The translations under genes and the position numbers were made by a program. The notes below the pieces were generated by a model. It was not told the origin of the DNA. It did not search any database and saw only the letters and a program-made list of their open reading frames with translations. A stretch of 64,000 bases of DNA from Flavobacterium circumlabens (GTDB lineage: Bacteria; Bacteroidota; Bacteroidia; Flavobacteriales; Flavobacteriaceae), in contig NZ_SLWA01000001.1 in the NCBI RefSeq assembly GCF_004345565.1, positions 281,892-345,891 on the forward strand. Direction: 5' to 3'. Below are positions 42,878 to 52,443 of the stretch, piece after piece; the first letter of the stretch is position 1, and each line of letters starts with the position of its first letter.

Positions 42878-42981
42878 CTCGCAGATTGGGCAGATGACGC
42901 AGATTTTTAATTACTTAATGCTTAAAATAAAAATAAAAAAAATTAGAAACAGCAATAAAAAAGATCTGCCCAATCTGCGAG
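42878..42981. repeat. 18-bp perfect inverted repeat in the 42817-43220 spacer
   Basis: CTCGCAGATTGGGCAGAT at 42878-42895 and its exact complement at 42964-42981. CGCAGATT words recur at 42898 and 43042, and CGCGTAAGGACGCAAAGACGCC at 43007 adds another repeat type (quoted in part). The spacer holds no gene. This is a dispersed flavobacterial intergenic repeat rather than a known mobile element. Confidence 0.6.
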
Positions 42982-43151
42982 AAATTAATCTGTTTTTAAA
43001 TTAATCGCGTAAGGACGCAAAGACGCCAAGTTTTTTGTACGCAGATTTAACGAATTCTATCTTAAAATATATAACCTGCGTTAATCCGTGTAATCCGCCA
43101 AATCCTTGTAAAATAATCTAAACTCCTATCGTTAATTAGAAATAAACAAAA

Positions 43152-43197
43152 AACGCCAGGATGCAAGAAATAAAACCTGGCAACCTGGCGTTTTTTT
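43152..43197 (-). terminator. Terminator after the DUF5686 gene
   Basis: AAACGCCAGG (43152-43161) and CCTGGCGTTT (43185-43194), with T-runs on both strands, 25 bp past the stop at 43221. Confidence 0.8.
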
Positions 43198-43220
43198 GTG
43201 AGATTATTTTAATCTAAATA

Positions 43221-45722
43221 TTAAAAATAGAACCCGAAAGATCCTTTTACTGCAAATTTATTCGCATCAGGATTATTTAAATAACTGCCTCTCCAGGAGA
43301 AATCAATTCGGAATACTTTGAAGATATTTCCGATTCCTGCGTTATATTCCCAGTATACATTTTCCGGTGCCACATAAGGCTGGTCTGATGCATTTATTGC
43401 TCTGTTGGCATTAGAAATGGTTCCATAAACTCCTTTTACCCCCACAAACTCTCTCCAGTTTAGTTTTCTCATAAATGGAATTCTGGCGAATAATCTTCCT
43501 CCAAAATCATGGTTCCATTGTAAGGTAGTATATTGATCTGTAATGAACTCGTAGAAATTTAGGTTACTAAAGGTATTTTCTATCGTAAAATAAGTCTGGT
43601 TTCCCGGAATTACGCTCATTAACCCTAACGGAATAGTCCCAAAAGTTTTTCCTGTTTCAAGAATAATATTTGATCTTCCTAGTGGTCCGATAACAATAGG
43701 CTGTTTATAAAACAACTGTATTTTTTCGTAAGCAAAATCGCTGTCCATAACTCCTTTAAGACCATAACTGAAATTAACGAAGAAATGACTGAACGGACTG
43801 TCTACCAAATCGCGTTCTACTCCAAAACCAATTGTTTTTCGTTTCGGCATAAGTTCAAACTGAACATTGGCTTCAAACTGTTTTACCTCACTTGCTACGA
43901 CTCCTGAAGGGTTTGCTGTAGTTGGCAGCGTTGTATAATAATCTAAACTAAACGTTGGCGATGCCGATGCCAGTGTACGGTAGGAAATACCAGCCTGCAC
44001 AACAAAGTTTTTAATTGGCTCCATTTCTACAGAAACATTGCTCAGATTAATATTGGTTAGTTTTCCGTTACTTCCCGTTGTAAATAAGGCAGAAGAAGCA
44101 AAACTTCGCCCTAAAATATCATTTGTTGTCGTTAAACTCGCGCCAATCTGTTCAATGTCACGCCTGTTTCCTCCGGAGATAATAACGCGTTTTTGCTTAT
44201 CGACCATCCATTTTCCGGATGCTCCGTATTTGAATTTATGATCATCAAACCCATAAGCGGTGTAGGCTTGTAAACGCCACGGATCATTTGGACCAAAATA
44301 CGTACGACCGCCTACGCGCAAACGCAAACCTTCTACCTCATTATAACCAAATGTGGAAAAAATAGGCCCGTAATCAAAGTTTTTAAATTCGACATAACCA
44401 CTTCCCAAAATAGAAACCAGACTGTACAGCTGCTTAAACTTTTTTACCGTTTGCAGCGTATCAAGCATCTTGTAAATGCCTGCTTCGTCTTTGTTTAGTT
44501 TTTCGAAACGGTTCTCCTCCCAAAATTCAGGCGGTCGGTCATAGACTGCGTTATCAATAAAATTGACTTCTTCTTTATAAAATTTTTCCGGTTTCGGGAT
44601 ATTAAATTTATGATTTCTGAACAGTGTCGTTCGCTTACCGTAAACTCCTTTTGATTTTTCTTTTTTATTCAGAGCAAAATCAGACATCATATAATCACGT
44701 GTCAATAGAAAAACAGAGTCATTTTCTACATCAAACTCCTGCTCAATATAAATATCTTTTACCCAGTTGATATTGGCGCTTTTAGTAACACCCATATTTA
44801 TTTTCTTGATGGCAAAAGTGGTATCGTTGACCCAAAAATCTCCTTTAAAGGTCAATTCGTTTTTACGTCTTGGATAAAATACAATGTTATAACACCATTT
44901 TTTGTCAATAAACGCACTGTCTTTCAATACATAATTATAAACATCAATTCCTGTTCTTGAAAGCGGGCTTGTAAAACTTTTATCGAAGAATTTAAGGTGA
45001 TTGTCGTAAATATTATAATCTGAGTAAAGATCTTTTACGAAAGCCAGAATTTGCTGGTTTCCATTAAATCCGGATGTTTTACTTCCTGTGATATTCTCTT
45101 TGGTCTTTTTAAGTTTATTGTCACCATAAACATCATACACAGATTCGTTAATGAAAATTGGCAGATATGTTTTTCCGGTAACATCAGAAGTATCAACATG
45201 ATCAAATACAAACTCCATTCCTTTGAAGAGTTTATTTTTCATGAAAGCACTGTCAATCGTATTCATATCGAATTCGACTTTTTCGTACTTCTGCATTTGA
45301 TATTGATTGAACTGGTACAAACCGTTTTTACGCTTTCGCTCCCATATTTTCCTCAAAATATCTAAGGCAGGATTGTTTTTCTTTGATGTTTTTCCGGTAA
45401 AAATAACAACTTCATTCAATGCCTCGGCTTCGCCTAAAACAATTTTAAAATCATAATTCACCGCTTTTTCCAGAGGAACTTCCTTATCTGAAAATCCTGC
45501 AGAGGTAACCAGTAAAGCGGTATAAGTAGTAGGTGATTCCAGATAAAAACGCCCGTCCTCATTCGATACAATTCCTGTATTGGAGCCTTTAAAAACCACA
45601 TTAGCAAAGGGAATCGGCTGATTGGATTTATCCAAAACAATTCCACTCACTTTTGTTTGTGCAGTAACCCTATTTGCAAATGCAAATACAAAAAAGAGGC
45701 TAAGTAAAATTATTCTTTTCAT
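43221..45722 (-). CDS. DUF5686 outer-membrane protein with carboxypeptidase-like N-domain
   Basis: 833 residues. Signal peptide (MKRIILLSLFFVFAFANRVTAQ), then a CarboxypepD_reg-like domain (VSGIVLDKSNQPIPFANVVFKG, about 25-100), a middle region with KTSKKNNPALDILRKIWERK, and a barrel from about 430 ending in FAVKGSFGFYF. This build is the DUF5686 family, widespread in Bacteroidota and thought to be an outer-membrane barrel; a role in moving lipids or proteins has been suggested only by analogy. Monocistronic, with terminators on both sides. Confidence 0.85.
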   Translation of the reverse strand: MKRIILLSLFFVFAFANRVTAQTKVSGIVLDKSNQPIPFANVVFKGSNTGIVSNEDGRFYLESPTTYTALLVTSAGFSDKEVPLEKAVNYDFKIVLGEAEALNEVVIFTGKTSKKNNPALDILRKIWERKRKNGLYQFNQYQMQKYEKVEFDMNTIDSAFMKNKLFKGMEFVFDHVDTSDVTGKTYLPIFINESVYDVYGDNKLKKTKENITGSKTSGFNGNQQILAFVKDLYSDYNIYDNHLKFFDKSFTSPLSRTGIDVYNYVLKDSAFIDKKWCYNIVFYPRRKNELTFKGDFWVNDTTFAIKKINMGVTKSANINWVKDIYIEQEFDVENDSVFLLTRDYMMSDFALNKKEKSKGVYGKRTTLFRNHKFNIPKPEKFYKEEVNFIDNAVYDRPPEFWEENRFEKLNKDEAGIYKMLDTLQTVKKFKQLYSLVSILGSGYVEFKNFDYGPIFSTFGYNEVEGLRLRVGGRTYFGPNDPWRLQAYTAYGFDDHKFKYGASGKWMVDKQKRVIISGGNRRDIEQIGASLTTTNDILGRSFASSALFTTGSNGKLTNINLSNVSVEMEPIKNFVVQAGISYRTLASASPTFSLDYYTTLPTTANPSGVVASEVKQFEANVQFELMPKRKTIGFGVERDLVDSPFSHFFVNFSYGLKGVMDSDFAYEKIQLFYKQPIVIGPLGRSNIILETGKTFGTIPLGLMSVIPGNQTYFTIENTFSNLNFYEFITDQYTTLQWNHDFGGRLFARIPFMRKLNWREFVGVKGVYGTISNANRAINASDQPYVAPENVYWEYNAGIGNIFKVFRIDFSWRGSYLNNPDANKFAVKGSFGFYF

Positions 45723-45740
45723 AATCCGGCAAAAAAAAAA

Positions 45741-45771
45741 ACTTCATCAATTAATATGACTGATGAAGTTT
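45741..45771 (-). terminator. Terminator after pdhB
   Basis: ACTTCATCA (45741-45749) pairs with TGATGAAGT (45761-45769); on the minus strand a run of ten or more T follows. About 20 bp past the pdhB stop. Confidence 0.8.
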
Positions 45772-45791
45772 TATAAGTATTGTTTATTGAA

Positions 45792-46769
45792 CTATTTGTA
45801 CATTACTTTTTTTACTGCTTTTACTACATCAGCTGCGTTTGGCAACCAGTCTTTTAGTAAAACAGGAGAGTAAGGTGCAGGAGTATCAGCAGTTGTAATA
45901 CGCTGAATTGGCGCATCAAGAAAATCAAAAGCCTGTTCCTGAACAATATAGGTGATTTCAGAAGAAATACTTGCAAATGGCCAGGCTTCTTCTAAAATTA
46001 CTAAACGGTTTGTTTTTTTAACAGAAGTAAGAATAGCATCTTTATCCATAGGACGAACTGTTCTTAAATCGATAATTTCACATGAAATTCCTTCTTTCGC
46101 TAATTCATCAGCAGCAATAAAAGCTTCTTTGATGATTTTTCCGAAAGAAACAATAGTAACATCTTTTCCTTCACGTTTCACATCAGCAACTCCTAACGGA
46201 ATTGTGTATTCTCCGTCCGGCACTTCACCTTTGTCACCATACATTTGCTCAGATTCCATAAAAATTACAGGATCATTATCACGAATAGCTGATTTTAAAA
46301 GTCCTTTTGCATCATAAGGAGTTGAAGGCACTACAACTTTAAGACCCGGAGTGTTGGCAAACCAGTTTTCTAAAGCCTGAGAGTGCGTTGCTCCTAATTG
46401 TCCTGCAGAAGCAGTTGGTCCGCGGAAAACGATAGGCACATTAAATTGTCCACCAGTCATCTGACGCATTTTAGCAGCGTTATTTATAATTTGATCAATA
46501 CCAACTAAACAGAAGTTGAAAGTCATATATTCTACGATAGGACGACAACCATTCATAGCTGATCCTACTGCGATTCCTGTAAAACCAAGCTCTGCAATCG
46601 GAGTATCGATTACTCTTTTTTCGCCAAACTCAGCAAGCATTCCTTTTGAAGCTTTGTAAGCCCCGTTATATTCTGCAACTTCTTCGCCCATTAAATATAT
46701 GGATTCATCGTGACGCATTTCTTCGCTCATCGCTTCGCAAATGGCCTCTCTAAATTGTATTGTTCTCAT
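45792..46769 (-). CDS. pdhB: Pyruvate dehydrogenase E1 component, beta subunit
   Basis: 325 residues, standard E1-beta. MRTIQFREAICEAMSEEMRHDE at the start, PIAELGFTGIAVGSAMNG (around 58-75), the thiamine-binding Glu in that stretch, FRGPTASAGQLGATHSQ (around 115) and LEEAWPFASISSEI are the family landmarks. With the alpha subunit, elsewhere in the genome, it decarboxylates pyruvate for acetyl-CoA. The gene is alone here. E1-beta of branched-chain keto acid dehydrogenase is similar, so the assignment to pyruvate rests on best resemblance. Confidence 0.9.
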   Translation of the reverse strand: MRTIQFREAICEAMSEEMRHDESIYLMGEEVAEYNGAYKASKGMLAEFGEKRVIDTPIAELGFTGIAVGSAMNGCRPIVEYMTFNFCLVGIDQIINNAAKMRQMTGGQFNVPIVFRGPTASAGQLGATHSQALENWFANTPGLKVVVPSTPYDAKGLLKSAIRDNDPVIFMESEQMYGDKGEVPDGEYTIPLGVADVKREGKDVTIVSFGKIIKEAFIAADELAKEGISCEIIDLRTVRPMDKDAILTSVKKTNRLVILEEAWPFASISSEITYIVQEQAFDFLDAPIQRITTADTPAPYSPVLLKDWLPNAADVVKAVKKVMYK

Positions 46770-47260
46770 ATTTATATTGTATGTTGAATTTTCTGAAGAG
46801 CAAAAATAAATATTTTAAATAACTTAAAAGCATAAATTGAATTTAAAATCACACTAACTTCCCTATCCCTTTAGGTTTTAACTTTTAAAAATAGATTGTG
46901 CTATTTACGAAATCGATATAATAGTCCTTATATTGTCCTCCTGCTCTTTTTCAGACAAGCTTCGGTTTATTGGTTTCCTTTTTAAAGAGTAGCGAATTAC
47001 TTCTTCTGAACCAAAACAATCGCAAAAGATAATAACCAGGTGTAATGGAGTAATCGCAAACATGTTCCACATTGCAAAATTCCTAAGAATCAGTTGAAAT
47101 GAATACATTTTCATTTTTGTTTTCGGTTGAAAGTCCATCAAAATTTCATAATCTTCGAAAACGTAATAGTTTTTAAAAAATATTATGCACGCATAGTATA
47201 TTATTCCGATTTTAATTTCTAAATTTGTAAAAGAATATTATAAATATAAAATATATACTT
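46770..47260. other. 490-bp divergent intergenic region between pdhB and etfB
   Basis: It carries the promoters of both genes. TAAATTTG at 47220-47227 fits the -7 box for etfB, though no good -33 box was found. A 78-codon minus-strand frame (46905-47141) starts only at TTG and shows no recognisable protein, so it was not called a gene. No RNA element was recognised. Confidence 0.5.
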
Positions 47261-48007
47261 ATGAAAATATTAGTTTGCATCAGCCATGTGCCTGATACTA
47301 CTTCAAAAATTAACTTCTCAAATGGTGATTCAGAATTCGATACGAATGGTGTACAATATGTAATTAATCCTAATGACGAGTTTGGTTTAACACGTGCCAT
47401 CTGGTTCCAGGAGCAACAAGGTGCTACTGTAACCGTAGTAAATGTTGGAGGTCCTGATACAGAGCCAACTTTACGTAAAGCACTTGCAATTGGTGCAAAT
47501 GAAGCTATTCGCGTAAATGGAAATCCAACTGATGGTTTTTTTGTTGCAAAACAATTGGCTGAAGTAATTAAAACCGGTGGTTACGATTTAGTAATTGCAG
47601 GAAAAGAATCTTTAGATTATAATGGCGGAATGGTTCCGGGAATGATTGCAGGAATTTTAGGTTCTAACTTTTTAAACTCTTGCACCAGTGTAACTGTTGA
47701 CGGAAATAACGTAAAAGCGGTTCGTGAAATTGATGGTGGAAAAGAAACAGTAAGCACTACTTTACCTTTGATTATCGGAGGTCAGAAAGGTCTTGTTGAA
47801 GAAAAAGATTTACGTATTCCGAACATGAGAGGAATTATGACCGCAAGAACAAAAGCGCTTACTATTCTTGAGCCGGTTGATGCTCCTCTAAATACAAAAG
47901 CAGTAAAATTTGAAAAACCAGCTCCTAAATCAGCCGTAAAATTAGTTTCTCCTGATAATTTAGATGAGTTAGTTAATTTATTACACAACGAAGCGAAAGT
48001 AATCTAG
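47261..48007 (+). CDS. etfB: Electron transfer flavoprotein, beta subunit
   Basis: 248 residues. MKILVCISHVPDTTSKI at the start, NPNDEFGLTRAIWFQEQ, and AGKESLDYNGGMVPGMIAG (about 110-128) are EtfB features; the AMP-binding core lies between. With EtfA it forms the soluble heterodimer that carries electrons from acyl-CoA dehydrogenases. It precedes etfA by 74 bp on the same strand, the usual order. Confidence 0.95.
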   Translation: MKILVCISHVPDTTSKINFSNGDSEFDTNGVQYVINPNDEFGLTRAIWFQEQQGATVTVVNVGGPDTEPTLRKALAIGANEAIRVNGNPTDGFFVAKQLAEVIKTGGYDLVIAGKESLDYNGGMVPGMIAGILGSNFLNSCTSVTVDGNNVKAVREIDGGKETVSTTLPLIIGGQKGLVEEKDLRIPNMRGIMTARTKALTILEPVDAPLNTKAVKFEKPAPKSAVKLVSPDNLDELVNLLHNEAKVI

Positions 48008-48081
48008 TAATCAGTTTTCAGTCGCAGTTTTCAGTCTTAGAACCTGAAAACTTAAACTTCAAACTTTTAAACAAAAAAATC

Positions 48082-49050
48082 ATGTCAATATTAATATACG
48101 CAGAATCTGCAGAAGGAAAATTTAAAAAAGTTGCTTTTGAATTAGCTTCTTACGCTAAAAAAGTAGCCGAATCACTTGGAACAACTGTTACAGCTTTAAC
48201 TATAAATACCAACGACGTAAGCGAATTATCAAAATACGGAGTTGATAAAGTTCTAAAAGTAAACAACGATAAGTTAGCTGGTTTTACGGCTAAAGCTTAC
48301 GCTGATGTAATCAAACAAGCAGCTCAGAAAGAAGGAACAAAAGTAGTTTTACTTTCGTCTACAACAGACAGCATCTACCTTTCTTCGTTAGTAGCCGTAT
48401 CATTGGAAGCTGGTTTTGCTTCAAATGTGGTTGGTTTACCGGTAAGCACTTCACCCTTTCAGGTAAAGAGAAATGCTTTCTCCAACAAAGCGTTCAATAT
48501 TACACAAATCGATACGGATGTAAAAGTTCTTGGTCTTGCTAAAAACTCTTACGGAATTTTTGAAAGTGCAGGATCTGCAACCGAAGAAGATTTTAACCCT
48601 GCAATCGGTGATAACGACTTTGGTGTAAAAGTAGAATCTGTAGAAAAAGTATCCGGAAAAGTTTCTATCGCTGATGCTGATGTAGTAGTTTCCGGCGGAC
48701 GTGGACTAAAAGGTCCGGAAAACTGGGGATTGGTAGAAGATTTAGCGGCTGTTTTAGGCGCTGCAACTGCCTGCTCTAAACCGGTTTCCGATTTAGGATG
48801 GAGACCTCACAGCGAGCACGTTGGACAAACAGGAAAGCCAGTGGCAACCAATCTTTACATTGCAATCGGAATCTCAGGAGCGATCCAGCATATTGCGGGT
48901 ATTAACTCTTCAAAAGTAAAAGTAGTAATCAACAGTGATCCTGAAGCACCTTTCTTTAAAGTTGCCGATTATGGAGTTGTTGGAGATGCTTTTGAAATTG
49001 TACCGCAATTAATTGAGAAATTAAAAGCCTTTAAAGCACAACATTCTTAG
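48082..49050 (+). CDS. etfA: Electron transfer flavoprotein, alpha subunit
   Basis: 322 residues. The FAD-binding C-terminal domain has VVSGGRGLKGPENW (around 210), SRKPVSDLGWRPHSEHVGQTGKPV-like sequence starting at residue 240 (here CSKPVSDLGWRP then HSEHVGQTG), and NSDPEAPFFKVADYGVVGD near the end. It pairs with EtfB and hands electrons to EtfQO or a similar acceptor. A terminator follows at 49075-49123. Confidence 0.95.
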   Translation: MSILIYAESAEGKFKKVAFELASYAKKVAESLGTTVTALTINTNDVSELSKYGVDKVLKVNNDKLAGFTAKAYADVIKQAAQKEGTKVVLLSSTTDSIYLSSLVAVSLEAGFASNVVGLPVSTSPFQVKRNAFSNKAFNITQIDTDVKVLGLAKNSYGIFESAGSATEEDFNPAIGDNDFGVKVESVEKVSGKVSIADADVVVSGGRGLKGPENWGLVEDLAAVLGAATACSKPVSDLGWRPHSEHVGQTGKPVATNLYIAIGISGAIQHIAGINSSKVKVVINSDPEAPFFKVADYGVVGDAFEIVPQLIEKLKAFKAQHS

Positions 49051-49074
49051 AAATAAAATTCTCTGTAAAAATAT

Positions 49075-49123
49075 AGCTGCCTAAAAATAAGATAATCGTA
49101 TCTTTGTTTTAGGTAGCTTTTTT
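49075..49123 (+). terminator. Terminator after etfBA
   Basis: AGCTGCCTAAAA (49075-49086) pairs with TTTTAGGTAGCT (49107-49118), followed by TTTTTG. Confidence 0.75.
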
Positions 49124-49215
49124 GTTCCATATTTTTTGATTAAAATTGCACCTTTATTTTCCAATCAAAAAAAGTATTAAAATGAGGCATTAATTGCCCT
49201 TTTTTACCCACATAT

Positions 49216-49839
49216 ATGAGTCTAGTAAAACTATCCATAAAAGGAATTTCATACAGTCAAACTCAAAATGGCGCTTATGCCCTTATTTTGAATGAAGTTG
49301 ACGGCGAAAGAAAACTTCCGATTGTTATTGGTGCTTTTGAAGCCCAGTCGATTGCTATCGCCTTAGAAAAAGAAATAAAACCGCCCCGCCCGTTAACACA
49401 CGATTTATTTAAAAATTTCGCGGAAAGATTTGACATTGTTGTAAAACAGGTTATCATCCACAAACTGGTCGATGGTGTTTTTTATTCCAGTTTAATTTGT
49501 GAAAGGGATAAAATCGAAGAAATCATCGATGCCAGAACCTCTGACGCTATTGCTTTAGCGTTGCGTTTTAATGCTCCTATTTTTACCTATAAAAACATTT
49601 TGGATAAAGCGGGAATTTATTTAAAATCAAATTCTGCAGAGACGGATCAGGGAGCGCAGGAAATAGATGATGTACTATCAAATCCGGAGACTTTCGGACG
49701 TGAAGAAGAAAGTAATCAGTCCGGCGATGTCTACGCAAAACACAGCTTACAGGAACTAAACGATCTTTTAGATCAGGCAGTCTCTCAGGAAGACTATGAA
49801 AAAGCAGCGAAAATCAGAGACGAGATCTCAAAAAGATAA
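49216..49839 (+). CDS. Bifunctional nuclease family protein (DUF151) with UVR motif
   Basis: 207 residues. The N-terminal 130 residues are the BFN/DUF151 fold: LPIVIGAFEAQSIAIALE (33-50), RPLTHDLFKNF and RTSDAIALALRFNAPIF. The tail contains LLDQAVSQEDYEKAAKIRDEI, a UVR-type helical hairpin as in UvrB and Clp adaptors. Family members with nuclease activity on DNA and RNA are known from plants; bacterial roles are unclear. It lies 165 bp after etfA, past a terminator, and 115 bp before thyA. Confidence 0.9.
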   Translation: MSLVKLSIKGISYSQTQNGAYALILNEVDGERKLPIVIGAFEAQSIAIALEKEIKPPRPLTHDLFKNFAERFDIVVKQVIIHKLVDGVFYSSLICERDKIEEIIDARTSDAIALALRFNAPIFTYKNILDKAGIYLKSNSAETDQGAQEIDDVLSNPETFGREEESNQSGDVYAKHSLQELNDLLDQAVSQEDYEKAAKIRDEISKR

Positions 49840-49844
49840 TTTTA

Positions 49845-49952
49845 AGGCTGAAAGCCATGAGCTTTACGCTATAAGCTAAAGCACAAAATATTAAAAACAA
49901 GCTGCAAGCATTAGGAAAAACCCTAAAGCTTAAAGCCCAAAGCTTAAAGCAA
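49845..49952. repeat. AAGC/GCTT-rich intergenic low-complexity repeat
   Basis: The spacer before thyA is made of GCTTTACGCTATAAGC, AAGCTGCAAGC and AAAGCTTAAAGC words, much like 6305-6417 between cysN and the sulfite reductase gene. No gene seen. Confidence 0.5.
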
Positions 49953-49954
49953 TC

Positions 49955-50806
49955 ATGAAGCAATACTTAGACTTGGTACAACATGTTTTAGAAAACGGTT
50001 GTCAAAAAGGAGACCGCACAGGAACAGGAACAAAGAGTGTTTTTGGATACCAGATGCGTTTTGATTTAAGTGAAGGTTTCCCAATGGTTACAACCAAAAA
50101 ATTACACTTAAAATCCATAATCTACGAATTGCTTTGGTTTTTAAAAGGAGATACCAATATTGCTTATCTTCAGGAAAACGGAGTGAAAATCTGGGATGCG
50201 TGGGCAGATTCAAACGGAGATCTGGGACCTGTTTACGGACATCAGTGGCGTAACTGGAACAGCGAGGAAATCGACCAGATTTCTGAATTAATAACAGAAT
50301 TAAAAACAAATCCGAACAGCAGGAGAATGCTCGTTTCTGCATGGAACCCTTCGGTTTTACCGGATACCAAAAAATCATTTGAAGAAAATGTAGCCAACAA
50401 CAAAGCCGCATTGCCTCCCTGCCATGCCTTTTTTCAGTTTTACGTGACGAGTCCTGATACGGAAAAAGGGGAAACAAAAGGAAAATTATCGTGCCAGTTG
50501 TACCAACGAAGTGCTGATATCTTTTTGGGAGTTCCATTCAACATTGCTTCTTATGCGCTTTTAACCATTATGATTGCACAGGTTTGCGATTTGGAATACG
50601 GTGAATTCATTCACACTTTTGGAGATGCACATATTTACAACAACCATTTTGAGCAATTAGAATTACAATTGACCCGTGAACCAAAACCATTACCAAAAAT
50701 GATTTTAAATCCGGAGATTAAAAACATTTTTGATTTCGATTATAATGATTTTACACTTTTAGATTATGAGCCACACGCTGGTATAAAAGGAAGTGTTGCT
50801 GTATAA
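49955..50806 (+). CDS. thyA: Thymidylate synthase
   Basis: 283 residues. [12 protein letters not shown] (20-31), [13 protein letters not shown] (57-69), the catalytic Cys in [12 protein letters not shown], and [20 protein letters not shown] are all intact. It methylates dUMP to dTMP with methylene-tetrahydrofolate, making dihydrofolate. Dihydrofolate reductase, which recycles that product, is encoded 950 bp downstream on the same strand, with two small genes between. A bidirectional terminator follows at once. Confidence 0.97.
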   Translation: MKQYLDLVQHVLENGCQKGDRTGTGTKSVFGYQMRFDLSEGFPMVTTKKLHLKSIIYELLWFLKGDTNIAYLQENGVKIWDAWADSNGDLGPVYGHQWRNWNSEEIDQISELITELKTNPNSRRMLVSAWNPSVLPDTKKSFEENVANNKAALPPCHAFFQFYVTSPDTEKGETKGKLSCQLYQRSADIFLGVPFNIASYALLTIMIAQVCDLEYGEFIHTFGDAHIYNNHFEQLELQLTREPKPLPKMILNPEIKNIFDFDYNDFTLLDYEPHAGIKGSVAV

Positions 50807-50811
50807 ATATA

Positions 50812-50837
50812 AAATCCGCTTTAAGGCGGATTTTTTT
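50812..50837. terminator. Bidirectional terminator between thyA and the convergent gene
   Basis: AAATCCGC (50812-50819) pairs with GCGGATTT (50826-50833), with an AT-rich tract on each side. It overlaps the stop of the minus-strand gene. Confidence 0.8.
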
Positions 50838-51132
50838 ATACTACCAATACACTATTTTCACTTCCGGCAAAATCATTCCATTTATAGGAATCGGCTTCCG
50901 GTTCATTCACATAAGTTCCGTCAATTACGTATTTAAACTCGTAAATCGCATCTTTAACCAGGTCATAGGTCGCTTTAAAAGTTCCGTTTTTCAACTTACT
51001 TAAAGTTCCTTCCTGAGCGTTCCAGTTGTTAAAGTCTCCAACTACAGCTGCCGCACTGGCATCTTTAGCATCTATTGAAAACGTAACTTTACAAACTGGT
51101 TTCGTTTTCACAAATTGTTTTTTTAAAGCCAT
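50836..51132 (-). CDS. Isoamylase early-set / CBM48-like small protein
   Basis: 98 residues from ATG at 51132 (MALKKQFVKTK); an ATG two codons earlier is equally possible. CKVTFSIDAKDASAAAVVGDFNNWN and KATYDLVKDAIYEFKYVIDGTY are the early-set fold of glycogen-branching and isoamylase enzymes, as in the AMPK beta subunit. There is no catalytic domain. In Bacteroidota such small proteins are common and their role is unclear; binding of glycogen-like polymers is possible. It converges on thyA and shares its terminator. Confidence 0.85.
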   Translation of the reverse strand: MALKKQFVKTKPVCKVTFSIDAKDASAAAVVGDFNNWNAQEGTLSKLKNGTFKATYDLVKDAIYEFKYVIDGTYVNEPEADSYKWNDFAGSENSVLVV

Positions 51133-51376
51133 AACCATTTAATTTTTAGATTGATAGAACTAAATTACGCAAATTAACAGGAAGATTCTACACTCGGATA
51201 AACGATTTGTGATAATAGCAAAAAGCACAACTATTTTTAGCCGCATTCATAATTAATTCCCGCTTAAATTTTGAATTTCAGATTCTTAGCGCATTTAAAA
51301 GCAAATATTCTGTGCTCAAAATATTGTGCTTTCAAAATAAATTCTAACTTTATAATCTCATTATTTTTGAAATCTT

Positions 51377-51748
51377 ATGGAAAAAGAAGTGCACGAGCAA
51401 TATGAATATGCCAGAAGGAGGATCAGACAAAAGAAAATATTGTATTTTCATTTTGTGCTGTTTCTTTTAGGCAGTTTATTTTTATTTATTGCGAATCGAT
51501 TTTTTGGATTTGGTACTACTAACACCAACAGCGTTACCGTTACCGACACTACTCAAAATTGGTGTATCTGGGCGATCACAATATGGTTTTTTATTTTTAT
51601 CCTTCATTTTATAAAAGTTTATATTACGGATAGATTTATGAATAAAAACTGGGAAAGAGAGCAAATTGACCGACTTGTTGCCTTGCAGCAAAAAAGGATA
51701 AGCCAATTAGAATCAAGAATAGAAGAGAATACCGAAAATAAAATTTAG
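51377..51748 (+). CDS. 2TM-domain protein
   Basis: 123 residues. Two membrane segments (about 21-40, ILYFHFVLFLLGSLFLFIAN, and 58-78, IWAITIWFFIFILHFIKVY) are joined by a short loop and followed by a charged helix with WEREQIDRLVALQQKRISQLESRIEE, probably a coiled coil. This matches the small 2TM family of Bacteroidota, for which no function is known. It starts 11 bp before the dihydrofolate reductase gene, so they form one unit. Confidence 0.82.
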   Translation: MEKEVHEQYEYARRRIRQKKILYFHFVLFLLGSLFLFIANRFFGFGTTNTNSVTVTDTTQNWCIWAITIWFFIFILHFIKVYITDRFMNKNWEREQIDRLVALQQKRISQLESRIEENTENKI

Positions 51749-51759
51749 TTCAGCATACC

Positions 51760-52242
51760 ATGATTATAATGATAGCAGCCGTTGCCGAAAACAATGCCCT
51801 TGGAAAAAACAATGAATTGGTCTGGCATTTGCCAAATGACTTCAGGAGATTCAAAGCATTAACTACAAACCATTATATTATAATGGGAAGAAAGACTTTT
51901 GAAAGTTTCCCAAAACCCTTACCAAACCGGACCCACGTGATTATAACCCGTCAAAAAGATTATAATCCGGAAGGCTGCATTGTTGTGGACAGTATTGAAA
52001 AAGCACTTGCGGCATGCCCTGCAGAGGAAGATTCCTATATTATTGGCGGAGGTGAAATTTATAATTTAGGTCTCCCATATGCCGACATCATTGAAATAAC
52101 CAAAGTACATCATACTTTTGAGGCTGATACATTTTTTCCGAAAATCAACAAAAACGAATGGCAGTTGGTGGAGGCTGAGACGAATCTCAAAGATGAAAAA
52201 CATCAATACGATTATACCTATGAAACTTACATTAGAAAATAA
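51760..52242 (+). CDS. folA: Dihydrofolate reductase
   Basis: 160 residues. MIIMIAAVAENNALGKNNELVWHLPNDF at the start (shown in part) carries the substrate-binding Asp in LPNDFRRFK; IIMGRKTFESF (41-51) and IIGGGEIYNLGLPYAD (about 95-110) bind NADPH. It reduces dihydrofolate from the ThyA reaction to tetrahydrofolate. It is 11 bp downstream of the 2TM gene. Codon use is like its neighbours. Confidence 0.96.
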   Translation: MIIMIAAVAENNALGKNNELVWHLPNDFRRFKALTTNHYIIMGRKTFESFPKPLPNRTHVIITRQKDYNPEGCIVVDSIEKALAACPAEEDSYIIGGGEIYNLGLPYADIIEITKVHHTFEADTFFPKINKNEWQLVEAETNLKDEKHQYDYTYETYIRK

Positions 52243-52443
52243 TTTCCTTTTAAAGTTTTTAATAAAATATCATTTAGAATACTCATTTTTCAAAATTTAA
52301 ATTTAGCTGCTCATTTTCTTTGGTATCGTTTAATTTTATCTCATAAACATATTTTTCACAAGTATTCTATCTTTTTGTTTTAGCTACTTGGTTCCTTTGC
52401 GGAATTATTTAATTTAGCCTCCGATTAAAAACTAAAAAATATC

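Noticed and set aside
46905..47141. 78-codon minus-strand frame between pdhB and etfB
   Set aside because: It starts only at TTG, has no domain or signal peptide, and fills a divergent promoter region. It remains possible but unsupported.
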